Of a DNA stretch of 64,000 nucleotides, positions 33,885 through 45,722 are shown one piece after another. The number at the start of each line of letters is the position of its first letter. Within the stretch, counting starts at the first letter, position 1. The translations under genes and the position numbers were made by a program. Origin of the DNA: Azolla caroliniana (lineage: Eukaryota > Polypodiophyta); assembly GCA_043228905.1 (NCBI GenBank), contig JBHGNT010000003.1:8122001-8186000 (forward strand). Direction: 5' to 3'. The notes under the pieces were generated by a model. That model was not told where the DNA came from and did no database searches. It saw only the letters and a program-made list of their open reading frames with translations.

Positions 33885-34430
33885 GTTACGGTTAAACTTG
33901 TACACGAAGGAAGTTTGACATACATGTTGGTAATGGGGATCTTGAAACCTATAATAAGATGCGGATGGCGATGACTATTGTGTTAGATTGTCAAGGTTAA
34001 GTTCTACACGAAGGAAGTTTGACGTGTTCGTAACGGGGATCTTGAAACCTATAAAAGGATGTGGATGGCAATGCTTGTTGTGTTAGTCAAAGTGTCAAGG
34101 TTAAGTTCTACACGAAGGAAGTTTGTCATGTTGGTAACGGGGATCTTGAAACCTATAAAGGATGGCGATGATTGTTGTGTAAGTTAGAGTGTCAAGGTTA
34201 TGTTCTACACAATGCGGATGGAGACGCTTTTGTGTTAGTTAGAGTGTCAAGGTTAAGTTCTACATGAAGGAAGTTTGACATGTTGGTAAGGGGGATCTTG
34301 AAACCTATACAAGGATGCGGATGGTGATGACTTTTGTGTTAAATAGAGTGTCAAGGTTAAGTTCTACACGAAGGAAGTTTGACGTGTTGGTAATGGGGAT
34401 CTTGAAACCTATAAAAGGATGTGGAAAGCT
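33885..34430 (+). repeat. tandem array, unit ~105 bp (about six units)
   Basis: Each unit has TCAAGGTTAAGTTCTACACG, GAAGGAAGTTTGACATG and GGGGATCTTGAAACCTATA. One unit is internally deleted (near 34205). A shorter, diverged array with the same downstream sequence (AAAGCTCATTGC) is at 37160-37470. 33291-33884 and 34431-34690 contain no gene I can support. Confidence 0.85.
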
Positions 34431-34689
34431 CATTGCCAGGAATTGCCATGTTGAGAGGACCCCCCAAGATTTGCTAGTGGACAAAATTATTGATGGATGG
34501 GGAATCAAGAGGCTATGGTGTGTAGGAGACCTATGGCTACAAAAGGAAACATGTTATCGATTGCACGTTGACTACATTGAAACTTGAGGATGTCCTCTTG
34601 ACACTATCATCCTCCCTTATTTGTTTTCGTCGTATTCACCCATATCCTATTCTAGTCACCCCACATAATGGGGTTGAGGATATAAAACT

Positions 34690-35481
34690 ATAGTTGTATG
34701 TTATTATGAGCTTCGTGAAATGATTGTGAACCATTGTAAGGTTTCATTAAATTATACATGTATTTGGAACGAGTTTTACAAATCTTATGCGACATGCAGT
34801 TGAGCGACAATTGTCATTGAATTAGACGATTGAGAATTGGATCACCGAGTGTTGACCTATGTCTAAAAACCTGTAATTTCATAGGAGGCAACATTAGTCC
34901 CTAAGCACTTGGTAGTTCTCTGTGTGCATCTTTAGGGAATTTCATGGGAATTGTGGTGGATTTTTCAATTTGTTATTTGGAGTCTTTTAGGAAGAGCTAC
35001 GAGCAAGAGAAGTTTGCGAACAACATGAGTTGAACACATGGCGACGAGTTCTAGAAAACCTATGTGGGCCCCACCAACTAGGCAAAGTTCATGCTTTCTA
35101 GGCATAAGCACGTGAATTGTAAGAGGGTCAAAGAAGTACATACAAAAATTATTTCCCTTGAATAGAGAATTGGGCACATGAGGATGTGTGTGAACGGTTA
35201 AAAGATCGATAGGGCACACAAGCATTCAATTAGGTTGACCACAACCTTTGAACATTCCTGCTTGAGCATTAGTTGATGCTTAGAACTTAAGTATTGAACC
35301 CTTGAGCGTTGGACCAACCCTCCTCCAATCCTTGAGGAGGTTGAGCCTCGACCTTTGGTCGATCACACAATCCTCGAGTTTTGATACTTGACACAATTCC
35401 AAGCCTCAAGCCCTTGAACATTAAAACTTGCACAAAATCACATACATAATTAAAACACAAGGACATTCGCATTTCTAGATT

Positions 35482-35522
<41 letters not shown>

Positions 35523-35850
35523 TAAATATGAGAGGACACATTCACACACTTATACCTACTCATATTTATATACATGTATATTCATAAATAAAGCAATACA
35601 TACAAATTTACATGAAAATACACTAACACATACATAAGCACAAAATGTGCAAAGTGCACCCACAAATATACATATATTAACATACCCATGTTCATATACA
35701 TTATCCACACATACACATGCACACACGCACAAGCATCTATACACACTTCATTTATACATGGATGCCTGCATATTAACACACATATAAATATATACAATTA
35801 GGCAAACACATTAATACTCGTAACTCTAACATACTTAGACATTCTTCAAT
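34690..35850 (+). repeat. diverged third copy of the arm-end sequence
   Basis: Aligns in the same orientation with 37716-38900 (AGGTTTCATTAAATTATACA, GGAACGAGTTTTACAAATCT, TTGAGCCTCGACC) and inverted with the left arm. Together with the upstream tandem array this marks an older direct duplication of 33.65-35.9 kb and 36.9-39.1 kb. Confidence 0.75.
35483..35518. repeat. (CA)n microsatellite
   Basis: Eighteen uninterrupted CA dinucleotides in the CA/TA-rich tract. Confidence 0.95.
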
Positions 35851-35984
35851 CACTAAAGTACCCAAACACTTTCACTTGCATGGAGAGTCACACAAACACA
35901 CACACATTTAAATGAAAAGCAAGATATTATCAAGGCTTATTGAGAAAATCAGAAGGAAGTTGAAACCAATATAACCAATAACAA

Positions 35985-36440
35985 TTAGCACCGAACTGCG
36001 AAACCGCAGTTTAACGGCTTAACGGTTTCAACGGTTCGGTTCAAGTTTGGGGTTTTTTTTAAACAGTTTGGTTCGGTTTCAACAATCAAAAACTGCGGTT
36101 TAAACGGTTTAATGGGTTTTTTTTTATAATTTAAAAAAAAAAAATTGTAAAAATTGTTTTTAAACAATCTTTTCATTTTTAGACCTTATTCTCACATTTT
36201 AGGAACATCTTAAAAATTTAAAAAAATTTAAATCATGAAATATTATCAATTTAAAAAAATTAAAAATTTGACCTATTTTCAAAACCGAAACCGAACCACG
36301 AAACCGCGGTTTCTACGGTTTAATGGCTTAACGGTTTGAAAAGTTTAACGGTTTAACGGTTTGGTTCAGGTTTCAAACATTTTTTACGGTTCGGTTCCAA
36401 ACCGGTTCGGTTTGGACCCTCTCAAACCGCACCGAACTGT
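35985..36440. repeat. AACCG/CGGTT-rich segment with A/T-rich core
   Basis: Clusters of AACCGAACCG/CGGTTCGGTT and AACGGTTT motifs on both strands flank a poly-A/T core (36120-36250), so the ends can pair with each other. GCACCGAACTG appears near both edges. This resembles hairpin-forming non-autonomous elements, but I found no defined termini or target duplication. 35850-35985 and 36441-36714 show nothing else. Confidence 0.5.
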
Positions 36441-36714
36441 TGCCGATTGTTAATAACCAACACTAACGAGGGACCTAAAGTCATCAACTTGAGCCGACAC
36501 CATCTTCCCTAGCAGGGAAGCACATTCATCATTGGAAGCTTTACATTATGTCATGTTGGGCACTAGATTTTGGTTGTGAAGCACATTAAGTAGAATATGG
36601 ATACCATGCATATTGAATGTATTAATACGAGTTAAGTACCTCCAAAACTGAAAGTACTTTGAATACATTTTTCGTATAAATGTTAATTACTTATATGACA
36701 TATGTATTTGTTAA

Positions 36715-36905
36715 TACGAGAAGAAGAAGAAGAAGAAGAGGCTGTTGATGACCGTCCTGCAGTGTGTGCATATAATTCCCACATGCAGTGAAGGCAGATG
36801 AGCGATCTGATAAGTTCTTCTTTTTTGTTGTTGATCTCTGTCTTCTTCACTTCCTCTTGTGATCTGGCTTCTTCTTTTGATGTAGCTTGTACTGGCATGT
36901 ATGGC
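36715..36905 (-). repeat. inverted partner of the spacer repeat at 33130-33290
   Basis: The minus strand shares AGATCGCTCATCTGCCTTCA and CTGCAGGACGGTCATCAACA with 33200-33270. It includes a GAA/CTT run. Confidence 0.75.
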
Positions 36906-37159
36906 TTCCTCTTGTGAGCTTAATGTGAGAGATTAGGTTATGGTAAGAAAAAGTAGCAAGAAGAAACTGCTCAATGAAGAAGAAGATGATGATGACCATA
37001 TAGTTCAAACATGTAAGAACAAAAACTCTTGGAACGATAAGGTGCACGGTTTCGATTCTCTCGATAGGGCTAATCGAGAGAGAAAGATGCCTTACTCGTT
37101 ATGTAAAAGACATAATATTGTCGAGATATTTCGTAAAAATGAAAAGGGATAGTTACTTT

Positions 37160-37470
37160 TGTGTTAGGCAAGTGTTCAAGGTTAAGTGCCACACGAAGGA
37201 AGTTGTTATGTTGGTAATGGGGCTCTTGAAAGGATGTGGGTGGCTGGTAATGGGGCTCTTGAAAGGATGTGGGTGGCAATGACTTTTGTGTTAGTCCATT
37301 GACAAGGTTAAGTGCTACGTAACGGAAGTTGATTTGATGGAATGGGGCTCTTGAAACCTATAAAAGGATGTAGGTGGCAATGACTTTTGTGTTAGTCAAG
37401 CGACAAGGTTAGGTGTGACACAAACGAAGTTGATATGTTGTTAATGGGACTCTTGAAACCTATAAGAGGA
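37160..37470 (+). repeat. second, diverged ~105-bp tandem array
   Basis: Three to four units of CAAGGTTAAGTG and GGGGCTCTTGAAACCTATAA, with a nested GGGCTCTTGAAAGGATGTGG duplication. It ends with the same AAAGCTCATTGC sequence as 34430. 37471-37715 continues the direct duplication without a gene. Confidence 0.8.
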
Positions 37471-39156
37471 TGTGGAAAGCTCATTGCAAGGAATTGGCAT
37501 GCTGAGAGAGGACCCCCAAGATTTGCTAGTGGACGAAATTATTCACGGATGGGGAATCAAAGGGTGTGTAGGAGACCTATCGTGACGAAAGGAAACGTGG
37601 TTATCGATCACATGTTCACTACACTAAAACTTGAGGATGTCATGTTGACATATCATTTTAATTGATCTCTTTTCATTGTATTCATCCATATCCTATACCC
37701 CATGTCACAGGATTGAGGATTTGAAACTTTAGTTGTATCTCACTATGAGCTTCTCGAAAGGATTGCGAATTATTGTAAGGTTTCATTAAAGTATGCATGT
37801 ATTTGGAACGAGTTTTACAAATCTTATGCGACATGCGGTTGAGCGACAATTGTCATGGAATTCCTTGATTGAGAATTGGATCATCGAGTCTTGACCTATG
37901 TGTGGAAACATGTAAATTCAAGGGAGGCAAAAGTGCAAATTCATTAGTCTCTAAGCATCTGGTAGTTCTTTGTGCGAGTTTCTAGGGAATTTTGTGGGAA
38001 TCACGATGGATTTTTCAAATCGTTATTTGGAGTCTTTGTGGAAAAGCTACAAGCAAGAGAAGGTTGTGAATGACATAATTTGAACTCATGACACCGAGTT
38101 CTAGAAAACCTTTGTATTCCACCAATAGGATGAAGTTCATGCTTTGTAGGCATAAGCACATGAATTTAAGAGGATCAAAGAAGTAAAAATGGAACCATTG
38201 CCCTTGAATAGATAATTGGGCCCACGAAGATGTGCGTGAACTTTTAAGCTCAATGAGTTGATAGGGCATGCAAGCATTCAATCAACTTGATCTCAACCTT
38301 CGAGCATTCTTGCACCTCAAGCGCCCAATGCTCGAGCCATAGTTGATGCTTAGAGCTTCAAGCACTCAACCGTGAAGCATTGGCTCACCCCACCTCCAAT
38401 CCTCGAGGGGGCTGAGCCTTGACCTTTGGTCGATCACCCAACCCTCGAGTATTCAAACTTTACTCAATTCCAAGCCTCAAGAACAACCTAAGGCACCTCA
38501 ACCTTTCAAACCTTAAGTCGATGCTTGACCCCGTGCATTATCCCTTCACACATAATTGCAAATATAAACCTACATTTTAAAATACACATAAACCTACCCA
38601 TAGACTTGCACAAAATGACATACATAATTCAAACACAAGGATATTCACATATCTAAACACTCACTCACTCACTCACTCACACACACATAAATATAAAAGG
38701 ACACATTCACACACTCATCCCTACTCATATTTATATACATATATATTCATACATAAAGCAACACATACTAATTTATATAAAAATACACTAACACATACCC
38801 CAATATATATACATACATAAGCACATACTATAGATTAACATAGGCATATGCAAAGTACGCCCACAAATATACATATATTAACATAGTCATGTTCATAAAC
38901 ATTATCCACACATCACATGCATATACTTCTTCACATGAATACATATACACTCATAGACACATTCCTACCCATTTTTAATCACCTTCATACATGTAACACA
39001 TGCATAGCTAAACCCATACACTTTTACATAAACACATACATATATTCGTACACACAAGTATATAGTGCATCCATGTGGATGGCGTGCTATGACATAAGAG
39101 GAGGGCTTAAGTGAGGTCAACTTAACTCCAAACATGCCTAGCTCAATCAATGCATT

Positions 39157-40158
39157 TTGTGGAACCCATGCATCCGAGATGAATCCGGTAAACTAATTGG
39201 ATCCAGTAAGGGGCTACCATGGGGAAGCATTGCAGAAGATCCAACAAAGAGCATAGAATGTTGGAGGTTGTTCATGTCATTGCTAGTACAAGATGAAGCC
39301 AACATACTATATGGAATCAAGGGCGGATGGACAATGAGATCTAAAATTGTGAGCAGTCTATTGCGTGGGGAAGCTGCTAGTCCAAGGATGATAATGGAGA
39401 AGTGGATAGGCAACGACGAGGGTTCCTTGACTCCAAGAGATAGTGAAACATTAGATAGGATCGAAGGCCACGAATTGTGAGGCAACGAGAAACCAACAAC
39501 AATGAACATAACGATTCAAGTGCTTGCGTATACAGGTGGTAAGTGGATTGTAGATCTTGGCCCGATCAAAGTACAACTAGGATTGCACATATGTGTTCAT
39601 GAAAACACATGGCCACGTAAGGTTAGTTGGGACCCTTGGCAATGGACGCGACACGATCATTATGTGAGACAAGGAAGCAAAGCCATCCCCTTCTTCCAAT
39701 TCATGAACAAATTGGTTCGCCATATCCTAGTTGCTCAAACCAACAAAGGATTGGTTGCTGCAAAGATATGGCACACATATCATGTTCCCCATACCACTAT
39801 TGCCAAGTTTTGGCAGCAATGATGGAAACAATAACAAGCTATGCGAATTACTACATTTCAATGGCTATTGATAGATAGATCACTACTGGTTGACGTGTGG
39901 CAACCCAAGATCCTTTGCTCTCCTAATTGTGTAGCGTGCCCCAATGAAATAGATCAATCCAACACGCTCTGTGGGACTGCCCAAAGACGCATCGAATATG
40001 GAGGGGGGTTGATCAAGTTTGGTGCAAGGCACATTCAAGTGGGGGAATGTATGTTGTTTATTAGGGTAGTCCCAATTGATAGATACCATCATCAAGAGGA
40101 GGGGATGGCGTTGGTGATAAAGGCACAAGAGATGTCGTTATCTGTACCTAAACATTAA
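39157..40158 (+). pseudogene. LINE-like remnant, right arm
   Basis: Inverted copy of 29013-30014 with the same pieces (FQWLLIDRSLLVDVW, then HALWDCPKTHRIW in another frame) and the same breaks, so it was already degenerate when duplicated. The DNA at 40160-41485 is the counterpart of the left intergenic region and carries no gene I can support. Confidence 0.5.
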
Positions 40159-41485
40159 ATGTGTGTTATAACAACCTTGCACCAAACTTGACATTGCATT
40201 TGCAATTAGAGTATTTTGCCGATTCATGTCAAACCCAAGAAAAAAGCATTCAACAATGGTGAAAAGGATTTATCTAGTAATTGTGTGGAACAAGGAGACA
40301 AGCCTTGGAGTGGGCAAAGGAAACCAAGTCCAAAATTTGAACTTCAATGTACATCGGAATTTTTTATTATCTTGCATGCAAAACAATATATTGGAGATGA
40401 CGACTTCCAGAGTGCATAGTTGTGTTGAAAACGAAAGTAGATCATAATGTTGCCAGTGAAGTATGAAAGGACTTATTGTGGAATTCTGAACTGGTTGCAA
40501 ACAAAAGGGGGTATAAGGTTAAGCTCTAGCTCTCCACAATGACGACTAGGGTGCCATCTTGTTGGCATGAAAGAACTTTGAAACATATAGAAGTGCACTA
40601 TACCTTATTGGAGATTTTCTTTCATTGAAAGGTATCAATTTTCTTTCATGAATGCAGATTATTATAGATCTAGAATTGGTGGGAATATCTATCTCTTATA
40701 TGCCCAAGAACACTAGTCTAGGATTCTAATTTGTACTTGTCCTTATAAGTTCTATCAAAGTCTGTCTCCATAATGAAACATTGTTAGCCCAAAATGAAAC
40801 AATTTCATATTGCCTTCTTTGTTGGGACTCAAAATCATACTTGATTTTAATCTTGCTTTACATTGTTGGTAGCTATATTTTTATCTCCCATCTTATTTTT
40901 AAGCATTCAAAATTGATTTCAAACACTTTTATCTTTGTGCATGATACGGTATAAAAGCAAAAACATAAATTGCCTTGTTTCATTTCTCAAATTTGAGGGT
41001 CTGTTAGACATCACCATGGAGATAAAACAAATGCCAAAAAGGTTTCTTAATGCAATCTCTTGTAAGCCTTTAATATTGTAGGCTCCAATGAGAAGAACAT
41101 CACAGAAGTAAACATTTCGGGAACTCTATTATCTCAGAAAATCTATTTGAATCTCCACCAGACACAGCACAGAGCTGAAATGAAACCTTTATACAGCCAA
41201 ACTGATTCATCAATGCAACCTTGTGTATAGTATGAGCCCAAAACAAATTCAAATGACAGAAAACCATTTAAGTAACTTTCTTATTTCAGAAATCAGTTTT
41301 GGTGTTCAATGGACACTCACCATGGAGGCAAAATACTCCTTAATGCAGTATTTGCATATTGGTAAGGACCTTGAAGCCTCTGAATTGCAAAGAGAGTTCA
41401 CTCCCGACACACAAATAGTCGGATGCAAATATAAATATTTTATTATCTTTTCTTTAGCATCTTTCTTCGGCTATATCACTTGAAT

Positions 41486-42478
41486 TCATGTAGAGGAATA
41501 ATCCACTACAATATACTTTTCGAGGGCGGGCATGATGGTGGATTTATGCACATTTACATATTCCTCATTCTCGGAAAGCTCTGAAAGCTCATGAAGATTA
41601 GGTAACAAGGCGACATATCCAAATTCATAGCCTTTCGATCTCGGCGAAAAATTGGTCCCGAAGCTAACTTGCTTGATTGAACGAAACTGTGCCTCAAAGG
41701 CACTGAATGCATCCACGAGATGTGAAACTGAGGTTCCCAAACTTGGCCTCATGGCGACAATTCTCACAGCTCCAACTGAACCAGAAGATGCCAATTCTGG
41801 TTCCTCTAGTTCAGTTTCCCAGTCAATTGCAATTCTATCATCGACTATTGGGGCTATGTGGTTCTTGATGACTTCAAGATGTAAGGGGTCGTTAGCATAT
41901 GAGTTGAGGTCTTCTTTGCTGTAGTATCTCGAGTGGAGAGCATGTGAAAAGCTCTCATCACCACTACTAATGCCACTATTATATCTATTATTTTTTCCAG
42001 CAGTGATATGAATTACTGATGGCAGAGATTTGAGGCCTCGGAGAGCAGAAACCATAGCTTCAGATTGCTCTTCTGGGACCCCTTCTTTCACCTTTAAAAG
42101 CACCACATGTTCAATAACACGGATCTTGCCTTTGCCTTTGCTTTCCTCGCTTTTGCTTTGGATAGAGGTATCCATAGACAAAGCCCTGGACGAGGGCCTA
42201 ATCCTAGGAGTAGACGAAGCTCTAACAGAGGTAAAGCTAGGGTTTTCAACGATGAGAGAGGGGAAGAGGTTGCGAGGAGTACCTGAATGCTGAAGATTTC
42301 TGATGTTTGAAGGCTTGGAGAAGAAGATCTGAGCACCTGAAAATGAATAACAAAACACATGTGAATATGTGTGTGTGAGAAAGAAAGAGAAGAATATCCT
42401 TCGAGGCCATGGAGATTTTGACAGAGAATAGATGGGTTTTAGTGTCTTTCACTTACCTCGCAGAGCTTGAACTTGCAT
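41486..42478 (-). CDS. UP3: stress-response A/B barrel domain protein, UP3-like (right copy)
   Basis: Predicted complement of join 41486-42336 plus 42457-42478, 290 residues, with the same 22-base coding exon 1, GTAAGT donor and TTTTCAG acceptor as the left copy. Both Dabb domains are uninterrupted (about 80-182 and 196-287) and the Ser/Arg-rich N-terminus is kept. Substitutions relative to the left copy include V31L, P43T, EN69-70KS, D100E and T168I, all conservative or in the presumed transit peptide. The 42-bp 5' duplication of the left copy is absent, so only one start is available. A pogo-like transposon sits 83 bp upstream of the ATG in the same orientation and separates the gene from its former 5' flank (now ~45725-46075). 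Both copies could be functional. Confidence 0.84.
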
Positions 42479-42560
42479 CCTTCCACAGTGTGAAGGAATA
42501 AGAAGAAGAAGAAGAAGAAGAAGGAAAGAAGGTTAAGGAACACTTTGAAAGAGATATATA

Positions 42561-42583
42561 CACTAACCATTCGGTTAAGTACG
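42561..42583 (+). repeat. left terminal inverted repeat of the pogo-like element
   Basis: Matches the reverse complement of 45700-45722 at 21 of 23 positions, with core CATTCGGTTAAGTACG. Further GGTTAAGTACG copies lie just inside the right end (~45664-45678). Confidence 0.9.
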
Positions 42584-42856
42584 TGTCCAATTAAGTACTA
42601 CATTCTATTAAATACGCTTTTCATAGATGTCAAAATCCTGTTCAAAAAAATTACATTGTTTTGCAAAAAAATACATTCAACCAAATTGAAACTATGTTCC
42701 AATAATTCAAAAAACAACAAAATCATTAATAAAAATAAGATTTCTAAATTCTTTTGCAATTTTCATACCAAAATCATGTAAGGTCATGTGCATACTTTTA
42801 AGATTGATTAGAACAATCGCAAAATATCAACAAAAATGAGATTTCTAAGTCTTTCG

Positions 42857-44608
42857 CTATTTTATACGAAAATCATGTAGGGTCATTTGCCTACTTTTAG
42901 CGATACGCTTAGAAATAATAACAGAATTTGCTTCTTGAATAATTCTACGAGCACTCGATAAAGCTAATTTCACTTGGTTTGCTTTCTCAGAACTTAGATA
43001 AGTTTTTGTCATTATCGAGTTCACCATGAGTTCGGTATCAACAATATTTTGCAATACTTTAGGAATAATCACATCGTCTTCCTTTAAGCATCCATGCATA
43101 TCTTGCATCTCAATAAACTCAGAATCTGAATCGTTTTCATCATCTGCAAGTGGTTCATTAGTGTTGGATGCTTGCGCTATAACTTCATCAATCTCTTCAA
43201 GGAGATTTTGATTAAGTTTTTCTGATTCATTTGCATCTGCATTGATACATTCCATGATTTCCTCTCGAATTTCTTCTACATTATGTGCATTTTCAAGCAA
43301 ACTGCAGTTACATAACAAAGCAACAAGATCATCAAGGCATTGATCTTCCATTTCAACAACTTCAACATCATTAATACGGAATGATGGAATAATATCTGCC
43401 TTTCTATAGCAATTAAAAAGTGTCTCCTGTGTGATCTCATTCCAAGCAATAACAATGAGATTGGCAATATCTAGCAAATGTGCCGACTTTCCAAAAGCTA
43501 AACCAACAGAACCTCGTCTCATTCGTTTAGCTACATCCTCCAAACGAATCTTAACATTTTTTGGACTATCATGATATGTCAAAACTTCTCTTATCAAATG
43601 ATATTTGTACCTCTTTTTCAAAGCTGCAATAATTCCCATATCCATTGGTTGCTTCCATGATGTGACATTTGATGGGAAAAAAATCACTTTGATAGCATCA
43701 CGCTCAAATGCTTCGGCATGTCCAGGAGCATTATCAAGGATTAGAAGCACTTTGCGATTAGTTCGAGAACGAACAAAAGGTACAAACACATGATCAAACC
43801 ACTTATTAAATGTAGGGATATCAATCCAAGCATTTTTTTGTGCTAAATAAGGTAATGGCCAAGAATTTCCAACGATACAAGAAGGTTCCTTAGCCTTTCC
43901 AATCATTGTAATAGGAACTTTTTCAGTTCCAGTCGCATTACAACAAACAACTAAGGTAACTCTATCTAGCAATTTTTTCTTACCCCGAATTGTTGTAGGA
44001 TCTTCATTAGGCAAAAGCACTGTGTATCTCAGAACTAATCGAAAAAACAAGCCTGTTTCATCCATATTGTAAACACAATGAGGATCATACTCGTTAACTA
44101 TATCATAGAGCCTTTCCAAAGAAGCCAACAATTGAGGGTCATTTCGATCAACTGCCCCTCCTTCGCCATACAAACTAATAGTATTCAAACACTGGCGATG
44201 ACGAAATTTCCTAAACCAACCCCAAGTTGCTTTGAAATCATCATCACAAATATTCATTTGTGTAGCCAGTCGTCGTCGAGCCTTTTCCATAATAACTGAT
44301 GGAGGCAATGCAATCGACAATCTACGAGATGCATCAATCCAGGCATACAAGCGTTCCTCTAATTCTGGATATTTCCCTTTAGATCCCCGAAAAGTTGTTT
44401 TCCTTGTATTATGATCTTTTAATTGAACATGCATTCGTACCTCATCCTTCTTCTTGATCAAACTTCTAATTGCACCTTCACTCACACCAAATTTTCTGCC
44501 AATTTTGCGAAGAGAAGGAGTTGATGGTTGTTCCACTATCTCCAAAATTTGTAGCCTTTGTTCATCATTCAAACGAGGTCCAACACCTCGCTTGCGGGTT
44601 GCATTCAT
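42857..44608 (-). CDS. pogo/Tigger-like transposase with CENP-B-type DNA-binding region
   Basis: 583 residues, uninterrupted. An N-terminal Psq/CENP-B helix-turn-helix (about 8-55; LRKIGRKFGVSEGAIRSL) is followed by a CENPB-type HTH (about 75-140; YPELEERLYAWID, WGWFRKFRHRQ). The DDE_1 catalytic core has D183 (YNMDETGLFF), D292 (LILDNAPGHA) and D323 (KQPMDMGII). The 30-residue gap between the last two is the DD30D spacing of pogo transposases. The acidic C-terminal third (450-530) is of unknown role. The enzyme would bind the element's termini and cut and paste it at TA. The ATG at 44608 is the first in frame. A CAG about 8 bp upstream and a GTATGT near 45470 suggest a 5'UTR intron spanning the tandem array. 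Host domestication is unlikely because TIRs and TA are intact. Confidence 0.93.
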   Translation of the reverse strand: MNATRKRGVGPRLNDEQRLQILEIVEQPSTPSLRKIGRKFGVSEGAIRSLIKKKDEVRMHVQLKDHNTRKTTFRGSKGKYPELEERLYAWIDASRRLSIALPPSVIMEKARRRLATQMNICDDDFKATWGWFRKFRHRQCLNTISLYGEGGAVDRNDPQLLASLERLYDIVNEYDPHCVYNMDETGLFFRLVLRYTVLLPNEDPTTIRGKKKLLDRVTLVVCCNATGTEKVPITMIGKAKEPSCIVGNSWPLPYLAQKNAWIDIPTFNKWFDHVFVPFVRSRTNRKVLLILDNAPGHAEAFERDAIKVIFFPSNVTSWKQPMDMGIIAALKKRYKYHLIREVLTYHDSPKNVKIRLEDVAKRMRRGSVGLAFGKSAHLLDIANLIVIAWNEITQETLFNCYRKADIIPSFRINDVEVVEMEDQCLDDLVALLCNCSLLENAHNVEEIREEIMECINADANESEKLNQNLLEEIDEVIAQASNTNEPLADDENDSDSEFIEMQDMHGCLKEDDVIIPKVLQNIVDTELMVNSIMTKTYLSSEKANQVKLALSSARRIIQEANSVIISKRIAKSRQMTLHDFRIK

Positions 44609-44690
44609 CTCTGTAATAAAGCTAATTAGCTAATTTCACATTGACTTATCTATTGTTTTTTAATTCCCCCAAACCCTCAAACTAAGAAAC

Positions 44691-45440
44691 CCAATATTTG
44701 TGAACCTAATCGACATATGGACTCTAATTCAGCCATAAAAACCAGACAATAACATCACATACTCTTTTACAATTAATCATTTTCAAATTCCCTAGACATT
44801 CAGCCTCAGAAACCCATAATTTATGAACTTAATCACCATATAGAGTTCAATTCAGCAATAAAAGCAAGACAAATACATCACATACTCTTCCACAATCAAT
44901 AATTTTCTGATTCCCTCAACCCTCGGACTAAGAAACCCATAATTTGTGAACCTAATCGACATATGGAGTCTAATTCAGCCATAAAAACAAGAAAAATATA
45001 TCACATACTCTTTCACATTCAATAATTTCCAAATTCCCTTAACCCTCATATTAAGAAACCTAATCGATATATGAACTCTAATTCAGCCATAAAAACAAGA
45101 CCAATACACCATATACTCTTCCACGAATACATCACAAACTCTTCTACAATCAATTATTTTTCATTTCCCTAAACCTCGATCTAAGAAACCTATAATTTAT
45201 GAACCTAATCACCATATGGACTCCAATTCAACAATTAAAACAAGACAAATACATCGTTTACGCTTCCATAGTCAATAATTTTCGAATTCCCTAAACCCTT
45301 GATCTAAGGAACCCACAATTTATGAACTTAATCACTGTATGAAATCTGATTAAGCAATAAAAACAAGACACATGCATCACATACTCTTCCACAACCAATT
45401 ATTTTTTAGTTCCCTAAACCCTCAGTCTTAGAAAACCTAG
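44691..45440. repeat. tandem array, ~122-bp unit, six degenerate copies
   Basis: Each unit contains AATTTATGAACCTAATC, ACATACTCTTCCACAATC and TTCCCTAAACCCT. It lies between the transposase start and the right end of the transposon, within the presumed 5' untranslated region or intron. 45441-45660 shows no further feature. Confidence 0.88.
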
Positions 45441-45699
45441 AAATGCACAGAAAATCTACATACCCGGAGAAGACGATAGGGGCACAAATAGTGTGTTGAG
45501 AAGAGCTAAGGTGAAGAAATAGTATTCTATGTACTGCGCGTGATCAATGAAGAAGCAAACAGGGTTTGATCGGTGGCTGTTGGGCTACGCTCTCTAAAAT
45601 GTGCAGACAAAACAAAATTCGGGGAAATAAAAATTGTGTGTAAAAAGCCCTAAGTACGCGGCTCGGTTAAGTACGCACTTCTTCCTTGCATTCAAAGTG

Positions 45700-45722
45700 C
45701 GTACTTAACCGAATGTTTACTG
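45700..45722 (-). repeat. right terminal inverted repeat of the pogo-like element
   Basis: The minus strand starts CAGTAAACATTCGG. A subterminal inverted copy of the core (near 45664) allows a local hairpin around 45662-45712. Confidence 0.9.

Larger units (their letters stand above)
42561..45722 (-). mobile_element. pogo-like (Tc1/mariner superfamily) DNA transposon, apparently complete
   Basis: A 3162-bp element with matching inverted termini and TA on both sides (42559-42560 and 45723-45724), as expected for TA target duplication. The outer bases CAGTAAAC/CACTAACC resemble the CAGTA-type ends I recall for plant pogo-like elements such as Lemi1. It encodes one intact transposase. The left arm lacks it at the corresponding place, so it transposed after the inverted duplication. 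Confidence 0.9.

Noticed and set aside
35985-36440. MITE with terminal inverted repeats
   Set aside because: AACCG/CGGTT clusters can pair, but no precise termini or target duplication could be placed. Annotated only as a repeat-rich segment.
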